The notes: generated by a model from the sequence alone, not told the origin. DNA of 26,002 nucleotides from Bacteroidota bacterium (GCA_023433755.1 JAEYUA010000080.1:1-26002), one strand, 5' to 3'. Counted from the first letter of the stretch, positions 1 to 8,578 are shown. Translations and numbers: made by a program.

Positions 1-2
1 GT

Positions 3-1037
3 GTTTCCCCTTCCAAGATACAGGTACCGTCCATTCTGCCAGCCGAATCACTTATACCTGTCGGGCGAACAGATCTGAAACCCGGGAATTTAGAACTTAT
101 CAGCTCTGGGGCTTATTTTGGTTTCACCTTCACGGGAAAAACCTGTAGCCTTTATCTATCTATACCTTCCTGGCTTGAAAGAAATTATATCCAGTATACC
201 ATAGACGGTAAATACGGAGAAAGGATACAGCTTACCCGGGACAGTTCACCAATTGTGATCAAGGCTCCAACTGCAGGAAATCATGAAGTCTGGATCTATA
301 AAACCACCGAAGCCCATACGGGTGGGGTATTCGTAAACCGCATCGTGGCAACAGGCATCAAAAGTATTCAGCCCGCTTCCCAACCCATGATCGAATTTAT
401 TGGCAACAGCATTACCTGCGGTGCCGCAGCTGACCCTTCGCAAATTCCGTGCGGACAGGGTTCTTATCACGACCAGCATAATGCATACTATGCTTATGGG
501 CCACGAGTGGCAAGGGCTCTCAACACGCATTACCTGCTGAACAGTGTCAGCGGTATCGGTATTTACCGTAACTGGAACAGTGATGGTCCGGACATGCCGG
601 ATGTATATGACCATAATGATTTCAAACCGGGAGGTTCGCCCTATCCCTATAATCAATTCAGTCCGGGAATCATCAGCATTGCATTGGGAACAAATGACCT
701 GAGTAATGGTGACGGGAAGAAACCCCGCTTACCGTTCGACAGCGCAACTTACGTGAACGATTATGTGCGCTTCGTAAAAAAACTTCACCAGCGTACACCA
801 GGGGCAAAAATCGCCCTGCTTAGCAGCCCGATGATGAATGGTGAGAGAAGAATATTACTGCAAAATTGTATCAGCGCCGTGAAGCAACAGCTTGAACCGG
901 AAATGCCTGGCATGATCTCGCTGCATTTTTTCCAGCCGATAAAAGCAAAAGGCTGTACAGGCCATCCCGATGTACAGGATCATGAGGTGATGGCAAATGA
1001 ACTGGTTCCCTTCTTCAAAAAATTATTAAATCCCTGA
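3..1037 (+). CDS. CE2-like SGNH/GDSL carbohydrate esterase, 5'-truncated by the window
   Basis: The reading frame is open from base 3, so the true start lies left of the window and the GTG at 255 is internal. The first ~115 visible residues look like the beta-sandwich N-terminal domain of carbohydrate esterase family 2 (segment AGNHEVWIYKTTEA at about 279-320). An SGNH hydrolase domain follows. Its nucleophile motif is GNSIT (Ser codon 408-410), the block III motif is GTND (687-698), and the C-terminal catalytic His is in GHPDVQDH (His codon 963-965). CE2 enzymes remove acetyl groups from plant polysaccharides such as xylan and glucomannan. The gene ends 2 bp before a GH26 mannanase, so acetylated mannan is the likely substrate (inference). 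The N-terminus, including any signal peptide, is not visible. A generic GDSL esterase is the alternative. Confidence 0.8.
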   Translation, partial: VSPSKIQVPSILPAESLIPVGRTDLKPGNLELISSGAYFGFTFTGKTCSLYLSIPSWLERNYIQYTIDGKYGERIQLTRDSSPIVIKAPTAGNHEVWIYKTTEAHTGGVFVNRIVATGIKSIQPASQPMIEFIGNSITCGAAADPSQIPCGQGSYHDQHNAYYAYGPRVARALNTHYLLNSVSGIGIYRNWNSDGPDMPDVYDHNDFKPGGSPYPYNQFSPGIISIALGTNDLSNGDGKKPRLPFDSATYVNDYVRFVKKLHQRTPGAKIALLSSPMMNGERRILLQNCISAVKQQLEPEMPGMISLHFFQPIKAKGCTGHPDVQDHEVMANELVPFFKKLLNP

Positions 1038-1039
1038 TC

Positions 1040-2155
1040 ATGCGATATCTTTTTCTTCCGGTTTTTATTTTTTCTTCCATCATGATGCACGCGCAGTTAT
1101 CACCTTTGATAGATGCCCATGCAACAGAACAAACAAAAGCATTGCACCGTAACCTGGGCAAGCTTTCAAAGAATCACAGCCTGTTTGGCCACCAGCATGC
1201 AACGGAATACGGTCATGGCTGGGCCAATGAAGCTGACCGTTCAGATGTTAAATCGGTGACCGGCAGCCATCCCGCGGTCATTGGAATTGACTTCGGTGGT
1301 TTCAGCGGAGCCAGTGAGCAGCATATTAAAAACCAGAAACAGAAACTGAAAAAAATTGTTGAGGATACCTATAACCGGGGAGGTGTGATCACGGCTGCCT
1401 GGCATTTTTCCAATCCCGTTGCCAAAGGCGGTTTCTATTGGGTGGACAGTCTTTCAAAACCTGCTGTGCGCTATATCATTCCCGGTGGCGAAGCGCATGG
1501 GTTGTATAAGGAAATACTACGGGGGATCGGGGAGTGGGCAAAGAATTGCAAAGGCGCTGATGGTGCAACAGTTCCCATGATCTTCCGGCCTTATCATGAA
1601 TTTGATGGTGACTGGTTCTGGTGGGGGCGTTCACACAGCACCCGCGAAGAGTTCATCGCGCTCTGGAGGTTTACGGTTAGTTACCTGCGCGACAGCCTGC
1701 ATGTGCACAATTTCATCTATGCATTTTCCCCTGATAATTTATTTACAACGGAAGCACAGTTTCTTGACCGTTATCCGGGTGATGCCTGGGTGGATATGGT
1801 GGGCATGGATAATTATGGTGACATGGGCCGTTACGGCAGGTATAACCTGGAAGCTGCTTTGAAAAAATTGCAGATCGTAGATACTTATGCAAAAAAAGCA
1901 GGCAAACTGGCCGCCTTTACGGAAACAGGCCTTGAATCCATTCCCAATTCAACCTGGTGGACGGAAACTTTATTGAAACTGATGAAAACGGGGAATATGC
2001 ATTTATCGTATGTGCTGGTCTGGCGCAATGATACCCATAGTCCCACGCACTATTATGCTCCCTTTCCCGGCCATTCCAGTGTACCTGATTTTCTCAAATT
2101 TTTTCAGGATCCCTATACCATTTTTGAAACGGACCTGGACCAGGTCTATCGCTGA
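1040..2155 (+). CDS. GH26 beta-mannanase, secreted
   Basis: This is a 371-residue glycoside hydrolase family 26 protein that would cleave beta-1,4-mannosidic bonds in mannan or glucomannan. The signal peptide spans about residues 1-19 (hydrophobic core LFLPVFIFSSIMM, cleavage after HAQ). The catalytic (beta/alpha)8 domain fills the rest, with no carbohydrate-binding module. The acid/base is Glu187 in RPYHEFDGDWFWWG, a hallmark of GH26, and the nucleophile is Glu295 in FTETG. The ATG at 1040 lies 2 bp after the stop of the esterase, so the two are almost certainly co-transcribed. Endo-mannanase and mannobiose-releasing exo activity cannot be told apart here. Any further polysaccharide-utilisation genes would lie left of the window. 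Confidence 0.92.
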   Translation: MRYLFLPVFIFSSIMMHAQLSPLIDAHATEQTKALHRNLGKLSKNHSLFGHQHATEYGHGWANEADRSDVKSVTGSHPAVIGIDFGGFSGASEQHIKNQKQKLKKIVEDTYNRGGVITAAWHFSNPVAKGGFYWVDSLSKPAVRYIIPGGEAHGLYKEILRGIGEWAKNCKGADGATVPMIFRPYHEFDGDWFWWGRSHSTREEFIALWRFTVSYLRDSLHVHNFIYAFSPDNLFTTEAQFLDRYPGDAWVDMVGMDNYGDMGRYGRYNLEAALKKLQIVDTYAKKAGKLAAFTETGLESIPNSTWWTETLLKLMKTGNMHLSYVLVWRNDTHSPTHYYAPFPGHSSVPDFLKFFQDPYTIFETDLDQVYR

Positions 2156-2236
2156 TCTTGAAAAGGGAAGCAGATTTTATCAAACCATTGGCAGGTATTA
2201 CTATCATTTCTGTGCGCCAGCGGTTAATTTTGGACC

Positions 2237-2764
2237 ATGAAACAGACATTCATAATTTTTTTGACCGCCCTGGTCGTATCCTGTAATACAAAAAAGCAGC
2301 CACCCGCTGCAGTGGATCTTCAGCCCGCGGAAACAATGGATGTAGCCGATCATACAGCAAAAACCGATGCCCTGCCTTCCTTCAACATGCGGAACGCAAA
2401 CGGATCTGCGGTAAATCTAAATTCCTTCCAGGGAAAAAAGGTGATGGTGAATATCTGGGCTTCCTGGTGCCCGCCCTGCAAAAGGGAAATGCCTTCCATC
2501 GAGAAACTGTATAAATCTGTTGATACCAGCAAAGTCGCTTTTGTGCTGCTCTCGCTGGATGATAGTTTTGATGAGGCCCTTCGTTATGTTTCATCACGCA
2601 AGTTGAACCTGCCGGTTTATTACCCGGCGGAGAACCTGCCTCTACTGTTTAACGTGCAAAGCATTCCGAACACCTTTATTTTTGATGAATCAGGTAAACT
2701 CGTGAAGCATGTGGAAGGCGCCGATGATTTCAATACAGCTTCCTACAAGGAACTCTTCAAATAA
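2237..2764 (+). CDS. TlpA/ResA-type thiol-disulfide oxidoreductase lipoprotein
   Basis: This is a 175-residue thioredoxin-fold protein. It starts with an SPII signal peptide with lipobox VVSC (Cys16), so it should be lipid-anchored in the cell envelope. The redox motif is WASWCPPCKREMP (Cys78, Cys81). The cis-proline loop is QSIPNTF (Pro144). The CPPC motif and the envelope location match TlpA/ResA proteins, which reduce disulfides in apocytochromes or other exported proteins. The low-complexity linker at about residues 17-45 probably spaces the domain from the membrane. It sits 81 bp after the mannanase and is followed by its own terminator. No cytochrome gene is nearby, so the partner is unknown. 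Confidence 0.88.
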   Translation: MKQTFIIFLTALVVSCNTKKQPPAAVDLQPAETMDVADHTAKTDALPSFNMRNANGSAVNLNSFQGKKVMVNIWASWCPPCKREMPSIEKLYKSVDTSKVAFVLLSLDDSFDEALRYVSSRKLNLPVYYPAENLPLLFNVQSIPNTFIFDESGKLVKHVEGADDFNTASYKELFK

Positions 2765-2784
2765 AAAATCTTTTTAATTTATCT

Positions 2785-2820
2785 AACATCATCTTTCCCC
2801 CGGGATTGATGATGTTTTTT
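2785..2820 (+). terminator. Rho-independent terminator after the TlpA gene
   Basis: A 9-bp perfect stem, AACATCATC (2785-2793) with GATGATGTT (2808-2816), encloses a 14-base loop and runs into a T tract ending at 2820. It lies 21 bp after the TlpA stop and separates that gene from the sigma-factor cassette. The stem is AT-rich, so efficiency may be modest. Confidence 0.7.
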
Positions 2821-2964
2821 ATTTCCACCCGATGTATGGATATGCTGCTTCCCGCATGCGGTATCAACTGCAGGAGGGAAGCGGACCAGTGAGCTGAAAA
2901 GGCAGCCCGGCGGCAGGGGATGAGGATGAATGGAAAAATATCCTATCTTATGCGTCTTTATTGA

Positions 2965-3540
2965 ATGCCAGTGCAAGGAGACGCCGCCCATCATAAAACT
3001 GCCTTCGAACAGCTTCACGCCATCAAAGCGAATGATGCTTCCGCATTGAAGGCTTTGTACCAGAACAATTATTATAAGATTGAACATTATATCCTGAACA
3101 ACAATGGCACGGAAGAGCAGGCCAAGGATATTTTCCAGGAAGCTTTTATTGCAGTCTGGAGAAATATACAGCTTGACAAATTCCAGCCGGAGAATGAAAC
3201 CGCGCTTGATGGGTATCTCTACCGGATCGCCAGGAATAAATGGATGGATTACCTGAGATCAGGTCATTATAATAAAGTTGTGAGAATGGATGAGCATCAC
3301 CAGCCCGAGGAGGTTGATGAGATCAGGGCGGAAGAAAATGAATACCTGCAGGCAGTAAAAAAACATTTCAAAAGCCTGGGTGAAAATTGCAGGAAGATCC
3401 TGACCCGGTATTATTATCATAATGACTCATTAAGAAAGATCGCAGAAACAATGGGATGGACAGAAGCAACAGCAAGGAATAATAAATACCGTTGCATCCA
3501 GCAACTGAAAGAAATGATCAAAAAAAATGAACCCTCGTGA
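2965..3540 (+). CDS. ECF-family RNA polymerase sigma factor
   Basis: This is a 191-residue group IV (ECF) sigma-70 factor. Region 2 covers about residues 20-95, including EEQAKDIFQEAFIAVW, which matches the region 2.2 core-binding segment. Region 4 covers about residues 125-187, with a helix-turn-helix around SLRKIAETMGWTEATARNNK. There is no region 3 or extra C-terminal domain. The ATG at 2965 was chosen because the conserved region begins shortly after it. The stop overlaps the start of the next gene (GTGA), so the sigma factor is translationally coupled to a membrane protein with anti-sigma topology. It is the first gene of a cassette bounded by terminators on both sides. The regulon is unknown; autoregulation is typical of such pairs. 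Confidence 0.92.
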   Translation: MPVQGDAAHHKTAFEQLHAIKANDASALKALYQNNYYKIEHYILNNNGTEEQAKDIFQEAFIAVWRNIQLDKFQPENETALDGYLYRIARNKWMDYLRSGHYNKVVRMDEHHQPEEVDEIRAEENEYLQAVKKHFKSLGENCRKILTRYYYHNDSLRKIAETMGWTEATARNNKYRCIQQLKEMIKKNEPS

Positions 3541-4268
3541 AAAACATGGACCACATATCACCTGAAGACCTAGAAAAAATAGACCGATATATTTCCGGCG
3601 AAATGGAAGCCGGTGAGCATGCCGCTTTCTCCGCTCAGATCAATGCTGATCCGGATCTCAAAACCAAAGTTGAAGAAGCCCGCCTGTTATTTCTTGGGAT
3701 CAAAGAATTCGCTTTACAATCTGATCTTAATAGTTTTCATAAGGAATTACCTGTTAAACAGCGCACTGCTGTAACACGATCCCTGTTCTCCAGCAAAACA
3801 TGGCTGGTTGCGGCCTCCGTAATTGTTCTTGCCCTTATATCATTTTTATGGATTTATAACCGTGGTGAAAATGATAATAAGCTTTATGCTAAATATTATG
3901 AAGCGGATCCCGGCCTGATGACTACCATGGGTATTGCTGATGATTATGAATTTAACCGCGGCATGGTAGACTACCGTTCAGGAAAATATTCCGAGGCCAT
4001 TGAAAGATGGGAGCCAATTGCCGCAGCACAACCTGCAAGGGATACACTGCAGTATTTTTTGGGTGTGGCGCATCTTGCTGCAGGTAATACTTCTTCAGCA
4101 ATCAGGTATCTTAATAAACTGGTGCTGATGGAATCTTCTTTTAAAAATGAAGCTTACTGGTACCTGGGACTGGCTCACCTGAAAGAAGGTAATAAGGAAG
4201 AGGCTTCAAAATGGATCAGGCTCGCCGATCATCCCAGGAAGGATGAACTGGAGTCGGAACTGAAATAA
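3537..4268 (+). CDS. Membrane anti-sigma-like protein with C-terminal TPR domain
   Basis: This 243-residue protein has an acidic, helical N-terminal part (about 1-85) resembling Bacteroidota anti-sigma regions (SPEDLEKIDRYISGEM, then a helical ADPDLKTKVEEARL segment). A single membrane helix follows at about 88-107. The C-terminal domain (about 115-243) carries TPR-like helical pairs, such as NRGMVDYRSGKYSEAIERWE and EAYWYLGLAHLKEGNKEEAS. Basic residues just before the helix place the N-terminus in the cytoplasm and the TPR part in the periplasm. The GTG start at 3537 overlaps the sigma stop by 4 bp; an ATG at 3546 is a possible alternative start. By position and layout it should hold the sigma factor inactive until a periplasmic signal arrives. 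No zinc-binding HxxxCxxC motif is present, so this is not a classic ZAS anti-sigma factor. Confidence 0.8.
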   Translation: MKNMDHISPEDLEKIDRYISGEMEAGEHAAFSAQINADPDLKTKVEEARLLFLGIKEFALQSDLNSFHKELPVKQRTAVTRSLFSSKTWLVAASVIVLALISFLWIYNRGENDNKLYAKYYEADPGLMTTMGIADDYEFNRGMVDYRSGKYSEAIERWEPIAAAQPARDTLQYFLGVAHLAAGNTSSAIRYLNKLVLMESSFKNEAYWYLGLAHLKEGNKEEASKWIRLADHPRKDELESELK

Positions 4269-4269
4269 T

Positions 4270-7200
4270 ATGATGTTGAAAGTTTCCCGATATTTTTTTC
4301 TCTGCCTGCTATTGCTGGTAATGCAGCAGCTTGCTGCACAAACACCCGGTATCCGTGCGAAACTGGAAACCCTCATCAGTCAAAAGCAATTTGAAACTGC
4401 TGATACCCTGGTGCAGGCTGAACTTTCTCATTATTTTACTAAAGGTCCGTTGGATTCCATTCCCGCACTGGTACAGTACCTCGGCCGGATCACTTCCAAA
4501 AGATTCAATCCGGATATTGCCATTCAAAAAGTCAACCTGCTGGTCAGCCGCCTCAAAACCAGGAATGCCGGGGCTTCAGTTCTTTCAGAAGCCTATGCTG
4601 AAGCCGGTGAGTTCTATGGTTCCCTGGGATTAAACGAACAGGCCTACAGGGCCAATGAAGAAGCCTATCAACTGGCCCTGCAGATTCCCGGCAAACCGCA
4701 ACTGAACCTGGCCATCATTGATTCTGATATGGGCACATTTGCATTCAGGATGGGTGACATAGCAGTATCTGCCAGGCATCACAGGCGGGCACTGGAAATA
4801 TTCCAGGACATGCCCAATCCTGATTATGACAGGTTGTATACCGGTTGGAATAATATGGGCGGTATCATGTGGATGGCATCCAAGACCGACAGCGCTCTTT
4901 ATTTTTTCAATAAAGCTCTTGAAGCTTTGAACAGGATGGAGAAAACACCGCTCAACCAGTATTACCGTCCCGCTGTACTGATGAATAATCTGGCGGCGCT
5001 GTATAATATTGAAGGCAATACCACGCGTGCCATTGAGGCCATGAAGTCAACTATCCAAAATCTCCGGACTTACCTGTCAATAAAGGAAACCGTTCCTAAA
5101 AAAGCCAAATCAATAGGATTTCAATATGAGGCCACTGATAATCTCGCTGGTATTTACAAAGAGATCGGAGATTATTCACAGGCCCACCAGTTACTGATGT
5201 ATTCCTACCAGCAGAAACAGAAAAATGAGGATGGTGATAAAATGGGTGTGTATTATTCCCAGATCCTGTTAGGCCAGTTATATTATGCCATGAGGGATTA
5301 TGCCAAGGCGCTTGACTTTTTGATGCTGGGATTATCCAACATGAAAAAAGCAGATGGTGACAACCTCACCTGGCAGGCGGATGCCAGCAGCACCCTGGCC
5401 TTGTTGCATGATGAACAAAATCAGAAAGTGCTTGCCAGTCATTATTATGAACTGGCCGACAGCCTGTATGAAGTTTCGCTCCAGGGTTCTTACGATGATA
5501 TTTATCTTGATTTTTTAAGGAATGCAGCATTGTATTATGCGGAAAACAACCAGCTTCAACTGGCCATCAGCAAAGCTGATAAGGGATACCGTTATGTAAC
5601 AAAGAACCAGGGTACAGAAACACTTCTTGCGTTTTACCAATTATTAAATGTAGCCGAAGTTTACCTGCTGGCCGGCCGCTACCAGCAATCACTTGAAGCC
5701 AGCACAAAAGGTATCAGCATTGTTGAAAAGATAGCCGCGCAAAGCGCCAATAAATTGGATTCGGTAAAAACAGAACTCAAAAAACCAAAAGCGGTATTAT
5801 TGAATGCCCGGGCCAGGTATGCGCTGATGGATAAAAAGGATATCAGCAATCTTACGCTTTTGCTGAATGATCTGAATGCTGCACTGGACCTGCTCGACAA
5901 AAGAAAAAGCCTGCTGAATGATTCAAAAGATATCAGCCTGATGATGGCTGATCATTCAGACCTGTTGGGTTTTATCAAAAAAATCAATCTTGACCTGCAC
6001 CAGCTTACTAACGACCAGGGTTATATGGAGAAGTTGATCGACCTCCATGAATCAGGGATCTATAGCAGGATCCGTTCAAGGCTTGATAAATCAGATTCCA
6101 TCCGCTTTGCCCATATTCCTCCTGATGTGCTTCAGAGAGAAAGGGAATTAAAGCAGGCAATAAAATTATCGCTGGAACAGGAAGAGTCTCATCATAAAAG
6201 CATGGGCCGGTATTTCAAGGCTGTGGATGAATGGTCCCGTTTCCAGGAAATGGTAAAGACCAGGTATCCCCAGTATTACCGTCTCAGGTATGAAACCATC
6301 TTCCGCTCGCTGAAGGATGTGCAGACCTCACTTCCTGAACAGACTACGCTGGTCCGCTATTTTTTTGTAGAGAAGGAATTATATGCACTGGTGGCCGACC
6401 GCCAGGGTAAAAAAATGTTTCCGCTCCGGGCAGAAGGTGTGGAAGAATACATCAATGCCGTAACGCAGTACACTTCGCAGGTCAATAAAACCACGGATGC
6501 CCTGCACCAGCTTTATTTATCACTTTGGGCACCGTTTGAAAAAGAAGTAAAACATAAAAAGATCATCATAGTTCCTGACGGCATTCTCTTCACACTCAAT
6601 TTTGAGATTCTCACCCCGGCAAGAATCCATCGTTTTGAATCACTGGCTACTCAAAGCCTGCTGGCAAAGCATACCATATCATATCATTACAGTTTAAGCC
6701 TGGTTGGACAGAAACAAAAATCCGGCAACAGTAATCTGAATAATTTCGTGGCCTTCGCTCCCGGTTTTCTGGATGAAGAGAAAAAAAGGTACCAGCAAAA
6801 TATCGAAGATTCCTTTAATCTTGACAGGAGTTATGTTTCCCTGTTGCCACAGCCTTTCACCCTGGCATTTGTGTCCAGGGCAAAAAATATGCTTGGTGGA
6901 AAGGCCTTCACCAATGAAGCATCCACGGCAGCTTCCTTCCGTAACAACGCAGGCAAGAACCGCATCATACATATCGGCACACATGCGGAAAGTAATAATC
7001 TTGTACCTGAATTCTCCAGGCTTATCTTTTCAAAATCAGGAAAAGCAGATGATCAGAACTCCATTTATCTTCACGAACTATACAATTGTGATCTCACATC
7101 TGATTTGGCTGTATTAACCGCATGCGAATCAGGCAGGCCCGGTTACCAGGATGGAGAAGGTATGATCTCACTCGCGCATGCATTCAATTATGCAGGCAGT

Positions 7201-7518
7201 GAAAGCATCCTGACAGGTTTGTGGAAGATTGATGAAAAGGCCAGCACCATCCTGATGGAGCATTTTTATCAATACCTGGTGGATGGGATGGAAAAGGATG
7301 AAGCGCTGCGGCTTGCCAAACTTGATTATCTCAAAACCAGCAAGGGCCGTATGCTCGCCCCTCAATACTGGGCCGGACTGGTACTGATGGGAGATACTTC
7401 TCCTGTAGAACTGGAAAAACCTGCTTCTAAACGTAACTGGGCTATTGTGGGCCTTGTAGCCATATTGATCATCCCTGCCATTTATATTTATAGAAAAAGG
7501 AAAACGCAAGACGCCTGA
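4270..7518 (+). CDS. Exported TPR-CHAT caspase-like protease with C-terminal membrane anchor
   Basis: This is a 1082-residue protein. A signal peptide covers about residues 1-23 (cleavage near QLAAQ). A long TPR solenoid (about 85-480; repeats such as AYAEAGEFYGSLGLNEQAYRA) and a helical linker follow. A CHAT domain covers about 760-1050, and a transmembrane helix at about 1056-1075 ends in RKRK. The CHAT active-site pair is intact: His905 in HIGTHAES and Cys952 in LTACESG, followed by DGEGMISLAHAF and GLWKIDE, both typical of the family. CHAT proteins are clan CD cysteine peptidases related to separase and caspases; some cut a specific partner protein. The topology puts TPR and CHAT domains in the periplasm with a short cytoplasmic tail. 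The gene starts 1 bp after the anti-sigma-like gene. The substrate is unknown. Confidence 0.9.
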   Translation: MMLKVSRYFFLCLLLLVMQQLAAQTPGIRAKLETLISQKQFETADTLVQAELSHYFTKGPLDSIPALVQYLGRITSKRFNPDIAIQKVNLLVSRLKTRNAGASVLSEAYAEAGEFYGSLGLNEQAYRANEEAYQLALQIPGKPQLNLAIIDSDMGTFAFRMGDIAVSARHHRRALEIFQDMPNPDYDRLYTGWNNMGGIMWMASKTDSALYFFNKALEALNRMEKTPLNQYYRPAVLMNNLAALYNIEGNTTRAIEAMKSTIQNLRTYLSIKETVPKKAKSIGFQYEATDNLAGIYKEIGDYSQAHQLLMYSYQQKQKNEDGDKMGVYYSQILLGQLYYAMRDYAKALDFLMLGLSNMKKADGDNLTWQADASSTLALLHDEQNQKVLASHYYELADSLYEVSLQGSYDDIYLDFLRNAALYYAENNQLQLAISKADKGYRYVTKNQGTETLLAFYQLLNVAEVYLLAGRYQQSLEASTKGISIVEKIAAQSANKLDSVKTELKKPKAVLLNARARYALMDKKDISNLTLLLNDLNAALDLLDKRKSLLNDSKDISLMMADHSDLLGFIKKINLDLHQLTNDQGYMEKLIDLHESGIYSRIRSRLDKSDSIRFAHIPPDVLQRERELKQAIKLSLEQEESHHKSMGRYFKAVDEWSRFQEMVKTRYPQYYRLRYETIFRSLKDVQTSLPEQTTLVRYFFVEKELYALVADRQGKKMFPLRAEGVEEYINAVTQYTSQVNKTTDALHQLYLSLWAPFEKEVKHKKIIIVPDGILFTLNFEILTPARIHRFESLATQSLLAKHTISYHYSLSLVGQKQKSGNSNLNNFVAFAPGFLDEEKKRYQQNIEDSFNLDRSYVSLLPQPFTLAFVSRAKNMLGGKAFTNEASTAASFRNNAGKNRIIHIGTHAESNNLVPEFSRLIFSKSGKADDQNSIYLHELYNCDLTSDLAVLTACESGRPGYQDGEGMISLAHAFNYAGSESILTGLWKIDEKASTILMEHFYQYLVDGMEKDEALRLAKLDYLKTSKGRMLAPQYWAGLVLMGDTSPVELEKPASKRNWAIVGLVAILIIPAIYIYRKRKTQDA

Positions 7519-7589
7519 GTTATTGATGATGACCAGGTAATTCACCCGATGTATTGATCAGGAAAATATCTTTCAATCAAAACATCAAC

Positions 7590-8399
7590 ATGAATTTTTA
7601 TAACAAGTATTACAGGTACACACCTGTAACGGTCAGCCAGGAGCTGAAGTCTCTGCACACCATCCCGGCTTTTTTATTTTGGCTCATCCCGGTTTTAGTA
7701 CTGATGATCTCCTGCAAAAAAACTGAAACTGTGACCGACGAGGATATTCCTGCACCGGTGCTGGGTACCTGTGCCGAAGTACCAGCTTCCGGCACCTTAC
7801 AAAATCCGGGAACAGGAAAATATACTTACCGTACAGGAGGCGGCGGAACCATTACGGTGGATGGAACCAACAATATCAAATTTACATACGATGCATATCC
7901 CAATTTCAATTATGAATTATGGGGTTTGGTCACCGTTGCAGGCCAAATAAAACTGGCAGGTTCACGGGAAAACCTGAATGGTAAGCATCTCAAGGACAGG
8001 CATGGTAACAGGCGGACGATCATTTTCCCTGATGGTACCAAGTTTACACTTATAGCCAGTGGTGAAAATTGGGAGATCATGTCCATCAGCATTTATGAAG
8101 GCCTGGGCAGTCACCATATCAATATTGTTTGCGGAAAGATTGAACACAGCATCATCAATTCATCTTCCCTCGCAAAGGAAATGGATGAAGCAGAGGCTGA
8201 TGGTGAAACCTCAACCTTCCAGGTTTTGTTTGACTGGGGTGGGGGACAGGGCCCTTCCGGACTGGAGTTTTATAATATCTACAGGGAGGATGTTCCTGGT
8301 AATAAACAGATGAATAAGCAAATGCTGGGAACCTTACATGCAGATAATCCCAACCAGGTGAACGATTATTATGATGACCCGCGGCTGGGACATACTTAA
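7590..8399 (+). CDS. Lipoprotein of unknown function, last gene of the CHAT cassette
   Basis: This 269-residue protein matches no family I recognise. The ATG at 7590 was preferred over a TTG at 7554 that would add 12 residues. An unusually long polar N-region precedes a hydrophobic stretch and the lipobox VLMISC (Cys42), so it should be a lipid-anchored envelope protein. After the anchor, about residues 60-190 look beta-rich, with Gly/Thr-rich strands (GKYTYRTGGGGTITVDG) and a segment HGNRRTIIFPDGTKFTL. The end is polar, with Asn, Gln and Asp-rich stretches. It lies 71 bp after the CHAT gene with no terminator between, and a strong terminator follows, so it is probably in the same transcript. 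A role as partner or substrate of the CHAT protease is conceivable but unsupported by motif. Confidence 0.7.
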   Translation: MNFYNKYYRYTPVTVSQELKSLHTIPAFLFWLIPVLVLMISCKKTETVTDEDIPAPVLGTCAEVPASGTLQNPGTGKYTYRTGGGGTITVDGTNNIKFTYDAYPNFNYELWGLVTVAGQIKLAGSRENLNGKHLKDRHGNRRTIIFPDGTKFTLIASGENWEIMSISIYEGLGSHHINIVCGKIEHSIINSSSLAKEMDEAEADGETSTFQVLFDWGGGQGPSGLEFYNIYREDVPGNKQMNKQMLGTLHADNPNQVNDYYDDPRLGHT

Positions 8400-8468
8400 A
8401 TTTCGGAACCTCAACCTGGTTGAATAGGCTAAACCTGATTGACCTGTCTTCCCGCAGGATCTGGAGTA

Positions 8469-8513
8469 CGAGCCTGTTGAATGTACGCAAGCATTCAACA
8501 GGCTCGATTTTTT
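8469..8513 (+). terminator. Strong Rho-independent terminator closing the CHAT cassette
   Basis: A perfect 15-bp stem (8469-8483 with 8492-8506) encloses an 8-base loop (TACGCAAG), followed by a T6 tract at 8508-8513. It lies about 70 bp after the lipoprotein stop and is the best hairpin terminator in the window. It sets the right-hand limit of the sigma/anti-sigma/CHAT transcription unit. Confidence 0.9.
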
Positions 8514-8525
8514 ACCCCTCCCTCA

Positions 8526-8554
8526 AATAAAAAAACGCAAACATAATTTGCGTT
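8526..8554 (-). terminator. Rho-independent terminator for the minus-strand lipoprotein gene
   Basis: An 8-bp stem, AACGCAAA (8534-8541) with TTTGCGTT (8547-8554), has a 5-base loop and is followed, on the minus strand, by a T-rich tract (the A run just left of 8534). It lies 25 bp beyond the stop of the gene at 8579-9805 and about 20 bp from the opposing terminator, so the two convergent units are insulated from each other. Confidence 0.75.
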
Positions 8555-8578
8555 CTCCTTCCTTGTCAGTAAAAAAAC

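Noticed and set aside
2225..2232. TAATTTTG just upstream of the TlpA start, and the same word at 23279-23286 before the TPR kinase start
   Set aside because: Both match the -7 consensus TAnnTTTG but lie only 4-10 bp from the start codon and lack a -33 TTG at suitable spacing.
7554..7589. TTG start for the cassette lipoprotein
   Set aside because: An ATG 36 bp downstream gives a normal start; the extra residues lengthen an already long N-region.
2965..8399. CRISPR components near the CHAT cassette
   Set aside because: No repeat array and no Cas-like protein was found anywhere in the window, so the link to type III-E systems is by analogy only.
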